From contig JAOANU010000005.1 in assembly GCA_034387635.1 (NCBI GenBank), positions 1,178,001-1,242,000 on the forward strand: 64,000 nucleotides of DNA, given 5' to 3'. Within the stretch, counting starts at the first letter, position 1, and each line of letters starts with the position of its first letter. Origin of the DNA: Rhodosporidiobolus odoratus (Eukaryota > Basidiomycota > Microbotryomycetes > Sporidiobolales > Sporidiobolaceae). Positions 22,392 through 35,300 of this stretch are shown piece after piece. Made by a program: the position numbers and the translations under genes. The notes beneath the pieces were generated by a model. It searched no databases, was not told the DNA's origin, and worked only from the letters and a program-made list of their open reading frames with translations.

Positions 22392-24699
22392 ATGTCAGAC
22401 TGGCGCAAAAGGCGGACGCAACTGGACCAAGCCATCGGCGAGCTTTCAAGGGGCAGTGACGACCAGCATATTCGGCTCCACCTCGAGCTGCTCAGGGTGG
22501 AGGATGGACTCGAACGACGACAAGGTACGCTTTTTTCTCTCGCCCGGCCTCCCCCAGCACACTGACTTCAAGCTGCGCAGACCTGCCCGGACCGCAAAAG
22601 CGCCTACGTTCCGCCGCATTTACTCCGGATGATTTTCCCTCGCTGTCTGTTCTGTCATCTACCAGCTCCTTCAACCGAGTAGAGCTGGTGCGACCCAGCA
22701 ACGCGCTTCAAGAGTCCTTTGCGAGCCCTGCTAGGGTGTACGTGCTCAAGACTGTCGACCGGAGATGGGCTTTCAGGATGCGGGAAGTGCGTTCCAGTCC
22801 GCCTTTTCTCGTCCACTGCTGTCGCGAACTCAACGAACTGTACCATTACTCAGCAACAATCGCTGCGACACGAGCTCGCGATCCTACGCCTCGGTACTGC
22901 CGACCGCACCTCCTCACGACTACCTCGTCTTGTGGCTTCGTTCTTATCCCCCGCTTCGTTCCATCTCCTCGTCGACCATTCTGCTGGTGGAGATATCTGG
23001 AGTGTCCTAGAGCGCAAAAACGAAGGTGCTGAGCCTGGTTTCGATGCGGGTTTACCAGAAGAATGGGTGAAGCTGTGGATGGCAGAAACGCTCGATGCCG
23101 TCGAATGGCTTCACGAGAAAGGTTGGGTACATCGGTGCGCTTTACGTATGATACGGCACTGTATCCATGCGCTAATGCACTCGACACGTCTGAGTGCAGA
23201 GACATCAAGCCACAAAACCTCCTTCTGCAGGAGGACGGCCACCTCCTTCTGACTGATTTTGGTGCCGCCGCCCCACTAATAAACGGTACAGCCTCCCTCG
23301 CCCGCAAGTACTGCCGCGCTCTTACGGGGACACCGGACTATATCGCACCCGAAGTACTGCGTCATGCGGAAAAGGTTTGCGAAGAGAATGAAGACGAGGA
23401 GGACGAGTTTGAGGAAAGGGCAAAGGTGCCCATCGACGAGAACGAACGGGCCTATGGGGCTGAGGTCGATACCTGGGGATGTGGTATCGTGCTATACGAG
23501 GTGCGCCCGACAGCCCTGCCTTTGATGTGGCGTTGCTACTGACATTCCGTTACAATTTGCAGCTTCTCGTGGGCAGAACACCTTTCTTTGCAGAGGACAT
23601 ATCGGAGACATACGAGCGCATTGTCCGCTGGCGGGTACGGCCTTATTCCGCCGGTGCCGAATCATCGCGGGTTCTGACGACTTCGCCAACGCAGGAACAC
23701 CTGACCTTCCCAACTTCGGCTTTGACTAAGGCGGCGAAGGAATTTATCCAGCTGTAAGTGCTCGCTCACAAAGAGTATGGCTTCTGATCTTTGTTGCCTT
23801 TGTAGGCTACTAGTAGCGGCTGAAGACCGCCCGAGCATCAGCAAAGTCAAGTCGCTGCCATGGTTTTCCGGGACCGACTGGTCGAAGCTGAGAACCTGTG
23901 CGTCTTGCTCTGTCGCTTCTCTGCCTGATTGCGTATCTAAAATACGTACGACCTTGTCATAGCGCCAGCTCCGTATCTCCCACCGCCGTTCCACGCCCCA
24001 CCTTCTTCCCCCTCCTTCAACCGCTCTCAGCACTCTTTCGCAAACGACCTGGATCCATCAAGTTTCTTCTCCTCTCCGGGACTCTCAATCCTCCGCCCCT
24101 CGCCTCGGACCGCCGATTCAGCTCGACGAGAAGAGCGCGAATACTGGGAAGCTCGCGAGTTTGGCGGACTTACCACGCTGCCCGCTACGGACGAGTTTGA
24201 CCGACCTGCCGCGCCAAGCTCATCACAACCTCTTTGGCAGACTGCGCGAAGCAAGATGAGCGGGGACGTCGAGCGGTCGGCTAGCTGGGCTTTCGAGACC
24301 CCCGCTCGACCTACTTCTCGGCCGTCCCGACTGGCGGCAGCAGGTTCCGGACCGATGTCAAGTACGCCGATACACATGGCGGGTACGCCTGCCTCCAGTG
24401 GGCGGTCAAGACGTATGATCAGTGAAATGGATGCTTGGAAGGAGATGCAGGAGCATGCTTGGTCCGTGGGGATGTCGGCGAGGAAGCTGCGTCGAGCGTC
24501 AGGCATCGCTGCGAAAGCATCTCCTGCATCGCGTAGCGACCGGACTGAGCTGCCGAAGGAGAAGGAGGAGGAGAAGGTGGGAGAAAAGTTGGGCGGGTTG
24601 GAGCAGCGACAGAGGGAGATGGTGGAGAGGTTGGAGGAAATGGACAGGAAGTATCAGGACCTTTTCAAGCTTGCGGCTAGGGAGGGAGAAGGAAATTAG
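22392..24699 (+). CDS. AGC-family serine/threonine kinase, DMPK/ROCK-like
   Basis: Start MSDWRKRRTQLDQAIGELSR. An intron after GLERRQ (about 22526-22579) is followed by LPGPQKRLRSAAFTPDDFPS. Kinase elements in order: VYVLKTVDRRWAFRMRE (lysine strand), HELAILRLG (alpha-C), FHLLVDHSAGGDIWSVLERK (hinge), WVHRDIKPQNLLL (catalytic loop; intron inside at about 23134-23200), LLTDFGAAAPL, GTPDYIAPEVLR, DTWGCGIVLYELLVGRTPFF and AEDISETYERIVRW. The ETYERI helix and GTPDYIAPE are typical of DMPK/ROCK/MRCK/NDR kinases. All catalytic residues are present. An acidic insert (VCEENEDEEDEFEERAK) sits after APEVLRH. The C-terminal 250 residues are Ser/Pro-rich and end in a short coiled coil (LEQRQREMVERLEEMDRKY). 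ROCK-type kinases control cytokinesis and polarity. No C1/PH/CNH domain is seen, so it is a compact member. Confidence 0.82.
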
Positions 24700-25085
24700 G
24701 AGGGAAGACGACGCGTGCGCCTCTGCAACCTTCCTTTGCTTTTTCTCACGTTCAGCATCTTGCATCCTATCGCACATCGCCCCACACTACACGAGACTCT
24801 CATACCCCGTTGCTCTGTATGCGCGCGGCACGTCACAGACATGCCCAAGAGCTCTGGAGTGGTTCGGGAGATTCGCGCGGCGTAAAAAGCTCCGCGGCTG
24901 CGATACAAGGCGTCAAGCGTGACTACACTACAAGGTACGATGATGTGCTACAAGCTGTCGGACTATACTACATGCTGTGCGATGAGAGAGTCGTTCTCGA
25001 CAAACAAAGCACGCACGACTATACGTGTTCATGCGCTTTCTCGTTCAGGCCCCCTTTCCTCCCCGTATTGGTGCTCCAAGCACTA
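24700..25085. other. Convergent spacer
   Basis: The 3' ends of the kinase and aquaporin genes face each other here. No gene seen. Confidence 0.45.
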
Positions 25086-27009
25086 TCACCCGAAGTACGA
25101 CCCGGATGGTACTGCTGCTGAGACTCGAGAAGCTGTGTCATCATTCCTTCGGGGCAGTTGAAGGTCTTCGTAGCTAGGCAAGTGGAGTTGCTGAAAGAAG
25201 AAGTTGCGGGCGTCGGCATCGTCTTCACAGCGGAGGAGATCGGAAAATCCTGTGCCTATCACCGAAAAGATCAGCGCTATGCCAAGGTAGAGGATCAGAA
25301 CGGGGAGAAGTAACCACGCACCTTCAACAGTGTATTCGCTCAGCGCCTGACTTGCTTGGTTGGTCAACGGGACCCCGTCCGCAGAGCAACCGACCGAAGG
25401 TGCCAGCTGCAGTACTGGATGCTTGCAGCCGTCGCTGTCCAGCTCGGGCCCAAGGACGGTCTCAAATTCGAGGAACTTGAGGAAACGGAAAAGGCCAGCG
25501 GCGATAGAAGCGCCGAGAGCAGGCGCAACCCAGTAGATCCTGCGAAGCAGTGACGGTCAGCGTTGTCTTCTAGAATTTGCGATCAGACAGAAGAGCCGCA
25601 GGGGTCAAAAAGAAAAGTACAGATCGTCATAGTAGGAAAGTCTAGAAAAGGCACGCACCAATGATAGGGCGAGAAGGTGGTAATCACGACAGCAGGCCCA
25701 AAGCTGCGAGCAGGGTTGAGAGACCCCCCGGTCCAGTCTGCGCAGGATATTGGACAGCATCAGGTCAGTCAGCATATCATGGGATTCGGTCAGTGCGACA
25801 AGGAAAGCGATATCCACTTACACACGCCAACCAGCTCACATACGACAAGAGTCAGTCCAATGGCAAGAGGTGCCATGTGCTTTGCCTTGTTTGGCGCGAC
25901 GGAAAGAAGCAGGCTGCCCGGGTTGGTATCGAGTCAGCACACAAGATCGTTTGAAAAGTGCCTCGATCGTCTGCCCAAAGTAAGGGGGACAGCTTACATG
26001 GAAAGCATCAAAGTCCAGGTCAAGAAGCATTCAAGCCAGAAGGCCTGCGCCGTGCTAATACCGCCGCCCTTCAGGGTACGCGTCGTGTGCGATCCAGGTA
26101 GCAGAGCTTCAATGAGAGCGGCGCCGCTGATACCGTGTAGGAGCTGAGAGACGATGAGTAAGATCGCGCAAAGAGGTGTGATGGCGCCGACGAGCAGCAT
26201 GCCGAGCGAGACCTGCAGCGCGGGGCGTCGGAAAAGGGCGGCAACGGGGAATAAGCACGCGAGCCATCGGCGAAGAGAAGGACGAAGCCTACAGCGGGGT
26301 TGAAGAGACCTGCAGGATGAAGGGATGTGACCATCTCTCTCAGCTGGAATAATATCGGTCGAGAAAGGGAAGAGCCATAGCTCCTGACACCCGGCAAAAA
26401 ATGAAACGCAGACCATCAATGCGATACCGAACTAGAACGAGCTGTACAGCACTGTTTGCAGAGCATGAGGGGGGCACGGCATAGAGCGGCGAGCTTGCCA
26501 TTATCGCATCTTTCTTTGTAGGGAAAAGGAATCAAGCGTACGGTTCGAAGTGTTTGGTGCTGACGAGATCTGGTCGCTCTGCCTGGACCTACAGAACCAG
26601 TCACGGATGCAGCAGGGATGTTGGCGACGCTGTATAGTTGCACGCAAGAATGTCAACACTGCTCTGGCCTTAGGGAGGAAAGACTCTTGACTGCAGTGAA
26701 AAGACGTACCATGTTCCGCCAAATGCCAACACCAAGTAGAGTCACGTACCAATGTACTCGCCAATCATGGCAATAAGATCTACCGAGAGGGCAAGCCGTC
26801 AATATGCCTCGAAGCTGAGAAGGTCCAGGAGAAAAGAGAGGAAGATTTACTTACGGTACTCCGCCGCAAGCCTCCTTGGCCCGTACTTATTGACGGACGG
26901 GCCAGTTGAACTTGTTGCGCTGGGGAGCGGATCTGGAATCCGGCTCGTGGCGGCGAGAGTGATGCGCTTGGTGAAGCGGCGGAGGGTTTGTTGCAGATGG
27001 CGGTGGCAT
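25086..27009 (-). pseudogene. Aquaporin (MIP family), probably disrupted
   Basis: Fragments of a fungal aquaporin lie in order. The N-terminus is MPPPSATNPPPLHQ...RNKFNWPV. TM1 is HLIAMIGEYIGT-stop-LYLVLAFGGT continuing across an intron to CVANIPAAS. TM2 is LYSSF-stop-FGIALMVCVSFFAG. The first pore motif LFNPA joins VSLGMLLVGAITP. TM3 and TM4 are ILLIVSQLLHGISGAAL and AFWLECFLTWTLMLSM. TM5 is MAPLAIGLTLVVCELVGV, the second motif [15 protein letters not shown], and TM6 WVAPALGASIAAGLFRFLKF. The C-tail is long and hydrophilic, with a stop at 25086-25088. A TGA (26742-26744) and a TAG (26432-26434) fall inside TM1 and TM2. Frame-consistent splicing can remove both, but only by deleting conserved membrane sequence. 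I therefore favour a pseudogene. Alternatives are sequence error or a truncated spliced product. The 3' half looks intact. Confidence 0.65.
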
Positions 27010-27643
27010 TCTGGTTGACGGTTGCGTCAAGCGTCACACGAGAAGTGCAGAGGTAAAGAAGGAAGTAGGTCAAGGAAGAGCAGCAGAGGAGCAAGATGAT
27101 GCGCCAGCGGCGGAAGACGCTTCAGCTTCCGTCCACGACGCCGCGCCGCGTACATTCCGACGGCGAGTCGGACCACTTTGGGAAGATAACAGAGGCTAGA
27201 AGATGAAGAACGCGTCGTCTGGAGACCTCGAAGATGCTCGAAAGCTATGTAGAGCATTGATGACGGCATATTCTCTCCTCTTGCGGCAATGAGAAGGTCG
27301 AAGCTTGATGTTGCGACGCAGCAGGATAGGTTCTTCAGAGCTTCTCTAGCTTATTGAGCGAGGATTGATTTGATAAGGCGGTAAGCAGAACCAAGTAGAA
27401 CCGACAAGATGGTTTGCGACGTGGAGACGTAACAAATTGGGAGCACGAAAAGACGGACCTCTGATCTTTGTGCCCGAAAATGCTCGTGAATGTATACAAA
27501 GCGCGCAATGAGTCGAAGACGAGACAAGCTGAGAGGAGTCTTATATCAAGGAGGAAAAGGGAGGAGACGCACCTATAGTGCTGCTCGGTGGCCAGCGGAC
27601 GCGACGATGCTTACGCTTCTTCCTCTACTCCCTTCGCGTCCGT
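27010..27643. other. Region upstream of the aquaporin locus
   Basis: Holds the aquaporin 5' flank and the 3' UTR of the neighbouring TatD gene. Short open frames (for example minus 27269-27027) are low-complexity and not supported as genes. Confidence 0.4.
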
Positions 27644-29169
27644 CTAAATCGTGTACAACTTCCTCGCGTTCTCCCTTGCTTGCCGAAGGACGTCGACCGT
27701 GTTCCACTTTCTCGCATCCTCCGCCTTGCCCTCATTGAGCACCCTGGCAACGTACTCGGCGGTATACGGCAGCACCGCGGGAATAGAGAAGGGGAACCTT
27801 TGTTTCGAGGTCATCTTGAGCTCTTTGGTCGGCAGGGTCGTCGGGACCATGAACGGCGCGTCCGTCTCCATCCTGCAGATTTACACGGATAAGCAAGTAG
27901 ACCCTGTTGTAGAGGGTATGGTGGAAAATTGAGCCAAACTTGCACGATACGCAGACCCTCCGGCTTCTCGGGTGAACAATCCTTACCCAGATCGCGGATC
28001 ACTTGCGCAGTGTTGACATTGGAAGAAAAAGAAACGACTCCGGTGATGCCGATGAAGAGGTTGGGGAAGTGAGCGAGAAGGGACGCGGCCAGAGTAGGCG
28101 AGTCGGTGAAGCTGCAGGTCAAGAAGAAACTATGGATGAGGCGAAAGGGCCAAAGAGCATGGGCAAAGTGCGCACCAGTGTATATGGATCCGTGTTTCTT
28201 TGGGCAGCTCTTCCGTCAGAATGCGCAAGATGTCGTCATCGGCTTCTCGGGTGTGGATGGTGATCTGCAACATTACCTCGGTAAGCAATGTTAAGTTGGG
28301 CGAATGAAGATGGCTTACGGCTTTGTCGAGCCCAGTGCCAATAGCTGTTCGCAGCTGCCGACGCAGAATGTCTTGCTGCACATCGTGTGGACTCTTCGAG
28401 TAGTGATAGTCGAGGCCCATCTCCCCCCACCCTACGCAGGAAGGATGCGAATGGGCAGAGAGGAACAATTTTTCCAACTCGTCAGTGTAGTGCTTGGCTT
28501 CGTGTGGATGAGCGCCTGGTGGCATGCGGAAGAGGGCAGAAATAAGGTTGGTCGTGCGAACGGAAAGGCGGCCCAACGAAGGGCAAAATTCAAGGTACGG
28601 AGGAGGGATCCAAGCGTCAGTGGAGGATAACTACAGAGATAGTAGAGGAGAAAGCCCCAGGTATGTGGACAATGGAGGCAGCATACCGACAACGAAGTGA
28701 TACCCGAGTCCTTTCGGGTCTTGACTTCTGAGCTCTCGCAAAGAATCGACTACTTGTCGCCATTGTGCAGTCATGGGCGCCTCGCACCAGACGTCGACGA
28801 TGGAATGCATGTGAGGTAGGGTGGCCTGTACAAAGTCTTTGATATTGTCGTACTTTCCGTCCGGATATCTTTCCCTGTCTACGAGTAGGGCGGTGAGCGA
28901 ACAGAGACACGAACCGCAGGAAAGGGGAAGAAAAGGGGCGTACAAGCGAGGAAAGTCGAGAGGACGTGAGTGTGGGTGTCTACGAGCTCTACCTGATTGT
29001 CTTGTGCGAGCTCACGTAGCTCTGCATGCTGAGGAAGCAGAAGCACGCTCTCGTCTGGTGTTCGACTTGACTTTGACGACTGTCTTGAGGATTTGGCCGT
29101 GCTGGACATAGTACGAAGGGCTGTGTGGCGAGTGAGATGCATATTCGGGCGGAATGGGTGTATTGGCAT
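27644..29169 (-). CDS. TatD-family hydrolase (second TatD gene of the window)
   Basis: Exon 1 from 29169 reads MPIHPFRPNMHLTRHTALRT...SSKSSRTPDES, a basic Ser/Thr-rich leader that could target mitochondria, then VELVDTHTHVLSTF with the HxH metal motif. Later exons give YPDGKYDNIKDFVQATLPHM, IVDVWCEAPMTAQWRQVVDS, GYHFVVGMLPP, then HPHEAKHYTDELEKLFLSAH, CVGWGEMGLDYHYSKSPHDV (metal Glu), QITIHTREADDDILRIL (His), the exon CFTDSPTLAASLLAHFPNLF with the usual GITGVVSF, and LETDAPFMVP (Asp). It ends RQARENARKLYTI at 27644-27646. About six introns interrupt it. All expected TatD ligands are visible. It is a different branch from the Scn1-like gene at 14.8 kb. Nuclease activity is inferred from family. 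Some 5' exon joins (28.6-28.9 kb) are approximate. Confidence 0.82.
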
Positions 29170-29331
29170 GCACTAGCGATCAATACAGCGAGTGTGAGAG
29201 GTTGAAGAGGCAAGCGGAGGAGGGGAAATGAGGTTATCCTCAGTTATCTCACTGCACACTGCTCGAGCCTTGTACCTGAACAGTTCTACTCCATCAAGAC
29301 AATACAACGGATACCCTAAGCAGTCTGAGCC
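29170..29331. promoter_or_regulatory. Divergent promoter, TatD-like and MOT1
   Basis: A 162-bp spacer between divergent starts; 5' UTRs and promoters must be compact here. No clear motif recognised. Confidence 0.4.
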
Positions 29332-32300
29332 ATGGCAGGATCCAGGTGCGCTTTCTCCCTCTCCCCCTCATCGGCAACTTGCTCAACTACCGAATACCGC
29401 ACACTGACCCCATGAGCTGACAAGGATGCATACGTCAACAGGCTAGATCGCCTCATTCTCCTGCTCGACACCGGCTCGACCTCCTCAATACGCCTCACCG
29501 CCGCCCGCCAACTGGGTGCAATTGCCGGCACCCGCATATTCCACCCTTCCTCCAATTTGAAGGCTCAGGCTGCCGCGCAGAGCGAGGTCAAGTCTGAAGG
29601 AGGTACAGAGCTCGGTACTGGTTCGCAAGAGGGCATCTGGCGAGGGGTGGACGGAGAATGGAACGAGGTTATGTCACTTGTCGCCCGCGTAAGTTTGCGC
29701 CGCCTGTCTCTTTCCGCTTTTGAAGGCTCACAGCATTGTCGTACAGGTTCTACCACATCTCCAATCTCGGTCGAGCGAGACCAGGCAGGCAGCCGCTGCC
29801 GCTTTAGGCTTCATCTCACGTTCAGTCGGCATCTGGGACCCCTCCATCACCGCACCGTCGACAAGCGAGGCAGCCGACGGCGCACTTGTCGATGAGAAGG
29901 CTCCCCTTTCGTCTTCCTCCTCGAGTCTACGGGACTTTGACCTCCTCCGCGTCCTCTCGGAAGGTAGCCTTCTTCTCTCCAGTTCCGGCAAGGAATTCGG
30001 TAAACTTTCTCAGCTGTCAGCTGAAGAGCTGGCCAAGGCACAGAAGGATGCTATGAAGAATTTGGGACTGGGCTTTGGCGGAGGTGACGAGGACATTGGG
30101 GTGGATGTCGGAGCAGAACTTGCCGCGGGCGCCTCCGGACGTGCGTTTACTGCCGCCTTCGCTCGATCGAAATCAACTGACGCCCCTGTCGTACTAGATA
30201 CGCCCGCTCCTCCTCCGGCTCCTGCCGCCTCTTTCGTAGCACCGTCGCGACCTGTGTTGCCCCCGCCACGGTTCAAGCCTGGCGGCGACGGCCAATCCCT
30301 CCGCTCTCGCCTTTCGCCCTCCGTCTCCCCTGCCGCCGCGCCATCTATACCTCTGCCTCCTGTCGCCGCTATGCCCCCTCCCGCTGCGTTTGAGCCTGTA
30401 CCTCCATCCGCACCCGCACCCGTTCCGCCGGTTCAGGCTCCTGTACCACCTTCCCCTGCCCCTACCGTCGCTGCAGACGACGATCTTTCAGGACTATCCG
30501 CTCGTGAGCGGAACAAACTCAAGCGGAAACGCAAAGCGGAGGGTAAGGCTGGCGCCGCGCCTTCTGCTCCTCCAACCCCGGCCGCAAAGAAGGCCCGAAC
30601 GGCGGAACCGAAGGCGGCGCCGACAACCTCTTCAGCTCCTGCTGCGAGTCCTGCGCTTGCGACGACGAGAGCAGGGGATGATAGTGCAGTCGTCATTGAC
30701 CCTGCCGCCAAGGCAAAAGAGCGGGAGCGACTCGGCGGGGAAATTCAGGCAAAGGAGGCGGCCGAGAGGGCGGAGTACGAAGTCAAGGTGGGAGAGTGGC
30801 CTTGGCGCACGACAGTGGAGCGGCTCTCGGTCGGACTGCTATCTCCGACATGGGAGACAAGGCATGGCGCTGCGTTGGGCTTGAGGGAAGTGCTGAGACT
30901 GCAAGGAGGCGGTGGAGGGAAGCTGGAAGGGCTGTCGGTGAATGCGAACGAGGAGAGGCTGAGAGATTGGTGCGAGGAAGTAGTTGCCAAGCTGCTACGC
31001 GTCTTCGCGCTGGATCGCTTCGGGGACTACGTCTCAGATCAGGTTTGCCTCTTCCCTCTTGCAACTTGCTGCGGTCCGGCTAAGTACTGATCTACGTGCT
31101 TCACGTACCGCAGGTCATCGCACCAGTCCGAGAAACAGCTGCTCAGGCTCTCGCCGTCCTCCTGCCGCATATCCCGTCTTCTTCCGCCGCCCAGATCCAA
31201 CGCGTCCTCGTCGACATGGTGCAGCAGCGTGGAACCGTGCGAGGCGAGACAGATGGGTCGTCGGTCAAGTACGCTTGGCAGGTGCGACACTCTGGCTTGC
31301 TTGGGCTCAAGTACTTCGTCGCCGTTCAAGGGGATCTCATCCGAGTAGCTAGCGAAGCAGACCAGGGTGGCGAAGGCGGCGTGAAGATGGAGGATGCGGA
31401 AGATGTGAAGCCATCGGTGCGGGAGCACAGCGGCAGCGCAATGTTGCGGTCGATCGTGGACGCAGCGCTAATTGGCTTGCGAGATACGGACGATGATGTA
31501 CGCTCGGCTGGCGCTGCAACCCTGATCCCTCTCGCAGGCGCGTTGGTGGAGGAGCTGCCGGTCCAGACCGAAGAGGTCGTGGAGGTCCTCTGGGCTTGCT
31601 TGCTGGATCTCAAGGACGACCTTTCCAGTTCCATCGGCGGTGTCATGGACCTCCTGGGTCAGTTCTTTCCCTCGCCCTTCCTTCCTGCTCGACCGCTTAT
31701 CGTGCATTCTATCCGCAGCGAAACTCCTGGGCTATCCTGAAATTCTCGACCTGTTGCAGTCGTCACGTATGGAGTACGCTTCGCCCGTTTGCCACACATG
31801 GCGTGAACGCTGACTTCGCTCTCTTGCAGGACCCCGCTACCCGACCTCATTCCACGCTTGTTCCCGTTCTTCCGCCACACCATTTCTTCCGTTCGCTTGT
31901 CCGTCCTCAACACCATTCTTGTCTTCCTGGCCCTCCCCTCCATCTCCCACGCTTGGCTCGACTCCCGCCTGCTACGCCTTCTCTTCCAGAACTTGATCCT
32001 CGAACTACGTCTCGACATTCGAGCCGCTTCCGAGCAGGCTTGGGAGGCATGCCTCACGCTGTTGAGCGCTACCCCCGACGGTCGACAGCAGCTCGTCACG
32101 AATGCTGAGCCCCACCTGGCAACATGGTTCGCGCTGCTCAACTGGCCCATCGGCCAACCAATCGAAGCCAGGCTCATCTGGTCGGCAACGGCGAACACGA
32201 CGGGTCACAACGTCGACAAGCCCATGCTGAATCAGGACCTTGCGTTGGTGCGGATTGAGGCAATCATGCGTGGCAGGGTTTCCGGCGCGGCAGCATTGGG

Positions 32301-35300
32301 GAGATTGTTATGCGTGTGGCCAATTGAGGTAAGGAGTTCCTTGAGCGTTCCTAGTCCGGCGCTGACCCTTCTTGCTCTACAGAGCCACGAACCTGCCTTT
32401 GCTCCGCGCTTGCAGGCTGCCCTTACCTCCTCTTCCGCCTTCCAGCGCTTCCTCGCCGCCATCGTCATCGAAGAATGGGCGTCGTACGCGTCGGCTGGCG
32501 GTGCCGTCAAACTCGAGCAGCCTCTCGTTGAAGTTTCTCAGCTTGCCGCCCGTCTTGTCCCTCAGCTGCACGCTCTTCTGGCCGACAACCAGCCGACGTC
32601 CTACACCGAAGTCAAAGCCATCCTGTCCCGTATTCGTGAAGACTGTGTTGCGCTCTACGCAGCTTTCAGCAAGCAGGGCAAGGTCCCCGCAGGCAAAGTC
32701 CCAGCACTACCCGACAGTTTCGGCATTCAGCAAGCGCTTCTCGTGGCGAGCAGTTTCTCTCCCCTGCTAGACCTAGTTCCGGCCAGGTCAAAGAAGACGG
32801 CGATGCCTATACTCGAGGAGCAATTGCGGAAGCTTCAAGGCGGGATCGCCTACTTCGAAGGGGCGAAGGCCAAGCACGATCGACAGGTGTACGCGGCGCT
32901 TGGAGGGGCCGTCATCGCACTCGGCGATGTTCCGGCGAAGATCACTCCCCTCATTCGCAGCATCACCAATAGCATCAAGGTGAGTAACGCCTTTCAACAC
33001 CATACTAAGAAACTGTTAATTCAACGGTCCCTGCCGCCTTACAGAGTGAGGAGAACGACGAGCTACAGGCCCGTTCCGCGCACTCTATCGCTGCCTTCAT
33101 CGACCTGTGCTCTTCTCCCTCTTCCACCCTTCGCACCAATCCCTCCAACAAGCTCGTCAAGAATCTTTGCACCTTTCTCTGCCAAGACACGTCGCGCACG
33201 CCCATCTTCAGCGCGACCAAGACGAGCACCGCCGGCGTGCTCACGCTTCAGTACAACCCCGCCCGAGGAACGATGGAGAAAGCTTCGAAGGAAGTGCCGG
33301 TCGAAACCGAGGATCAGGCGGCGGCAAAGCTAGTCTATCGAGGAGCTCAGATGGCGCTCAGCGAGTTGGCGCTGCGATTCGGACCTGAACTGTTGGAGCG
33401 AGTACCGAAGCTGTGGAACTGCATGGCCGACGCCCTCCTTTCTACCTTTGCATCTGGTACGCCGGATTGCGCTTAGCTGCCATCGCACATGGTCGCTTGT
33501 ACTCACGCTTGTCTCCCTCGCAGGCGACGTGCACCAGGCCGATTCGCTTCTCGCCAGCGACGACCAAAAAGGCCAAGATCTCATCGACAGTCTCACCGTT
33601 CTGCCCGTCGCCGCTGCCCGACTCACTCCATCCTTGCACAAACGCCTTGCCGCCCTCTTCCCTGCCCTATCTCTCGCCGTCCGCAGTCAGTTTGCTGTCG
33701 TCCGCTATGCTACCGCGAAGTGCTTGGCCACGCTCTGCGACATCACCCCAACGGAAGGTATGCGGCACGTCGTCGAAAGCGTGGTTCCGCTGCTTGGCGA
33801 TCCCCTAAACGTCAACCATCGTCGCGGGGCTATCGAGCTGATCTCCCGTCCGTCGCCTTTCCTTCTTGTGTTGTCTTCTCCGACTCCGTTGTCGGCGGTA
33901 CTGACTCTCACATTCTCCTCTTGACTACCCGCAGACATCGTCGAGCTCATGGACATCAAGATACTCCCCTACGTAATTTTCTTGGTCGTCCCCGTGCTTG
34001 GCCGTATGAGCGATTCCGACGATGACGTCCGATTAGTCGCGACAAATACTTTTGCGACACTCGTCAAGCTTGTCCCGCTGGAGGTATATTGCTTTCACTT
34101 GCCACTGCAATAGCTCGCGCTGACCAAATATCGGTGTAGGCTGGTCTTCCTGATCCTCCAGGTTTCTCCGACGAGCTCCTTGCCAAACGGCAGTCAGAGC
34201 GCGAATTCCTCATGCAGCTCCTCGACGGCAGCAAGGTTGCCGAATACAAGATTCCCGTCGACATCGGTGTCGAGCTTCGCAAGTACCAGCGCGACGGTGT
34301 TAGCTGGCTCGCCTTTCTCGCCCGCTACCAGTTGCACGGTCTTCTTTGCGACGGTGAGCCTCCTTGCTCGTACTCCAGAGGTGACCTTCCTTACTTTGAC
34401 CATGTGCGCAGACATGGGTCTCGGCAAAACCCTCCAATCCATCACGATTCTCGCAAGTATGCACCACGAGCGAGCTGAGCGCTACAAGGCGACTAATTCC
34501 CCCGACGCCGTTCACCTCCCGTCCCTTATCATCTGTCCGCCGACGCTGACGGGTCACTGGAAGCACGAGATCAATACCTACGCGAAGAACCTCCGGGCCG
34601 TCATCTACACTGGTCCTCGAGCTGACCGTGAACGCCTCATCAAGAACGCTCGCAAGTACGACGCCGTCATCCTGTCCTACGACATCGCCCGAAACGACGT
34701 TGAGACCCTCTCGAAGGTCGACTGGCACTACTGCGTTCTCGACGAAGGTCATGTCATCAAGAACGGCAAGACGAAGCTTACTCAGGCCGTCAAGTCGCTC
34801 CGGTCCATTCATCGCCTCATCCTTTCTGGTACACCTATCCAGAACAACGTCCTCGAGCTGTGGAGTCTCTTCGACTTCCTCATGCCCGGCTTCCTCGGCT
34901 CGGAAAAGGCATTCAACGAACGGTTTGGCAAGCCCATCGCCGCTTCTCGAGACGCAAAGAGCTCGTCGAAGGAGCAGGAAGCGGGTGCTCTCGCCCTCGA
35001 AGCCCTGCACAAGCAAGTTCTCCCGTTCCTGCTGCGGCGATTGAAGGAGGACGTCCTCGACGACCTACCACCCAAGATCATCCAGGACTACTACGTCGAG
35101 CTTTCGCCACTTCAGAAGCAGCTGTACGATGACTTCAGCAACTCGCAAGCGAAAGATCTTGCTGCCGGCGAGGTCGCTGGCGGTGCATCGGCGGGCAAAC
35201 CCCAACACGTCTTCCAGGCGCTGCAGTACCTTCGCAAACTCGTCAACCACCCGCTTCTCGTTTACAAGCCCGAAGTACCGACGCATCAAGCAGCCCTGGC

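Noticed and set aside
26736..26745. Programmed stop-codon readthrough at the aquaporin TGA
   Set aside because: The known strong context is TGA CTA; here it is TGA CTC. A second stop in TM2 would also need explaining, so gene decay is simpler.
27027..27269. Minus-strand frame just upstream of the aquaporin
   Set aside because: Short, Leu/Arg/Ser-rich and without a domain; more likely 5' flank of the aquaporin locus.
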